Shown here: one piece after another, positions 63,216 through 64,000 of the stretch
Numbering within the stretch: position 1 is the first letter of the stretch
How the letters are laid out: each line of letters begins with the position of its first letter
Assembly (NCBI RefSeq): GCF_002884445.1
Contig: NZ_KZ614144.1
Coordinates: 5,837,920 to 5,901,919 of the forward strand
Length of the DNA stretch: 64,000 bases
Origin: Paenibacillus castaneae
GTDB taxonomy: Bacteria > Bacillota > Bacilli > Paenibacillales > Paenibacillaceae
Direction of reading: 5' to 3'
Position numbers and translations under genes: made by a program
Notes under the pieces: model-generated
What the model was told of the DNA's origin: nothing
The model's database searches: none
The model's input: the letters and a program-made list of their open reading frames with translations, nothing else

Positions 63216-64000
63216 TTATTGTGCGCCAGCTTCTGCTTTCAGCTTATCTGCTTTGTCAACGCGTTCCCAAGGAAGATCAACGTCTGTACGGCCGAAGTGA
63301 CCATAAGCAGCTGTTTGTTTGTAGATTGGGCGTCTCAGATCAAGCATTTTGATAATACCCGCTGGACGTAGGTCAAAGTTGTTAGTTATAAGCTCAACGA
63401 GCTTATCTTCGCCAATTTTGCCAGTGCCATAAGTATCTACGCTGATAGATACCGGATATGCAACACCAATTGCATATGCCAATTGAATTTCGCATTTGTC
63501 TGCAAGTCCAGCAGCGACGATGTTCTTCGCTACATAACGAGCAGCATAAGCCGCAGAGCGGTCAACCTTTGTAGGATCCTTGCCAGAGAACGCGCCGCCG
63601 CCATGACGAGCATAGCCGCCGTAAGTATCAACGATAATTTTGCGTCCTGTCAAGCCTGCATCACCTTGAGGTCCGCCAATAACAAAGCGTCCGGTAGGGT
63701 TGATGAAATATTTCGTTTGCTCATCCAGCCATTCCACAGGAACAACAGGTTTAATTACATGTTCCAAAATGTCTGCTTGAATTTGCTCAAGTGTAATTTC
63801 TTCGGCATGTTGTGTAGATACTACTATCGTGTCAACGCGAACAGGCTTACCATCCGCATATTCGATTGTAACTTGAGTTTTACCGTCCGGACGGAGGTAA
63901 GAGAGCGTTTCATTCTTACGAACTTCGGATAAACGACGAGCAATCCGGTGAGACAATGCAATTGGAAGCGGCATTAGCTCAGGCGTTTCATTCGTTGCAA
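63216..64000 (-). CDS. metK: S-adenosylmethionine synthase, C-terminal part (cut by window edge)
   Basis: Makes S-adenosylmethionine from methionine and ATP. The visible 261 codons include ATNETPELMPLPIALSHRIA at the window edge, the family motifs GGAFSGKDPTKVDRSAAYAAR (P-loop-like GGGAFSGKD) and IVDTYGG, and end at the usual C terminus. The frame is open to the window edge; the first third and any SAM riboswitch lie outside. The internal ATG at 63974 is not the start. Confidence 0.97.
   Translation of the reverse strand, partial: ATNETPELMPLPIALSHRIARRLSEVRKNETLSYLRPDGKTQVTIEYADGKPVRVDTIVVSTQHAEEITLEQIQADILEHVIKPVVPVEWLDEQTKYFINPTGRFVIGGPQGDAGLTGRKIIVDTYGGYARHGGGAFSGKDPTKVDRSAAYAARYVAKNIVAAGLADKCEIQLAYAIGVAYPVSISVDTYGTGKIGEDKLVELITNNFDLRPAGIIKMLDLRRPIYKQTAAYGHFGRTDVDLPWERVDKADKLKAEAGAQ

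Overview
The window looks like chromosomal DNA of a Gram-positive, motile, endospore-forming Bacillales bacterium, most likely Paenibacillus or a close relative. The basis is gene content and order. The block degSU, comF, flagellar genes, hpf, secA, prfB, ftsEX, ctpB, minJ-like, uvrBA follows the Bacillus layout. It is combined with large secreted proteins carrying S-layer-homology (SLH) and copper-amine-oxidase-like stalk domains, which are typical of Paenibacillus. No sequence search was possible, so the genus is an inference. Almost every gene lies on the minus strand. Only three read rightward: a sugar-phosphate isomerase-like gene, a VanW-domain gene and an LPXTG surface protein gene.

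Layout from left to right. 1-552 is the 5' part of a 16S rRNA gene (minus strand) with tandem promoters behind it. 940-9000 holds ligA, pcrA, pcrB and a large U32 peptidase-family gene (DNA repair, lipid synthesis, probable rRNA modification). 9281-10530 has an AP-endonuclease-2 family isomerase and a small two-helix membrane protein, sharing a two-way terminator. 10736-15635 is uvrA-uvrB with a LexA-like box. 16132-22048 holds a MinJ-like PDZ protein, ctpB, an M23/coiled-coil murein hydrolase activator, ftsX and ftsE, all envelope or division functions. 22294-23691 is a VanW/YoaR-type protein. 23762-31887 is a complete argCJBDFGH operon under one promoter that sits inside a 32-bp palindrome. 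32277-38093 holds a YitT-family protein, prfB with its programmed frameshift, secA, long-form hpf and a cold-shock gene.

38334-48088 is the late flagellar cluster, read right to left: yvyF-like, flgM, flgN, flgK, flgL, a DUF6470/YviE gene, fliW, csrA, hag, flaG, fliD, fliS and a fliT-like gene. Three SigD-type promoters (flgM, hag, flaG) are readable. The hag leader carries a textbook CsrA-binding hairpin, so the FlgM-SigD and FliW-CsrA-flagellin control loops are both encoded here.

48202-51086 is comFC-comFA (DNA uptake). 51210-53554 holds an unknown membrane-anchored protein and a repeat-bearing LPKTG sortase substrate, which interrupt the usual comF-degSU neighbourhood. 53800-55696 is degS-degU. 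55773-63037 encodes two large secreted proteins: a phosphodiester glycosidase with a stalk domain, and a 1456-residue Ig-like/SLH protein. The window ends inside metK.

No CRISPR array, insertion sequence, prophage or tRNA gene was seen. The least described items are the LPKTG locus, the unknown domain of the SLH protein, the unusual start of the VanW gene and several regulatory sites listed under findings.
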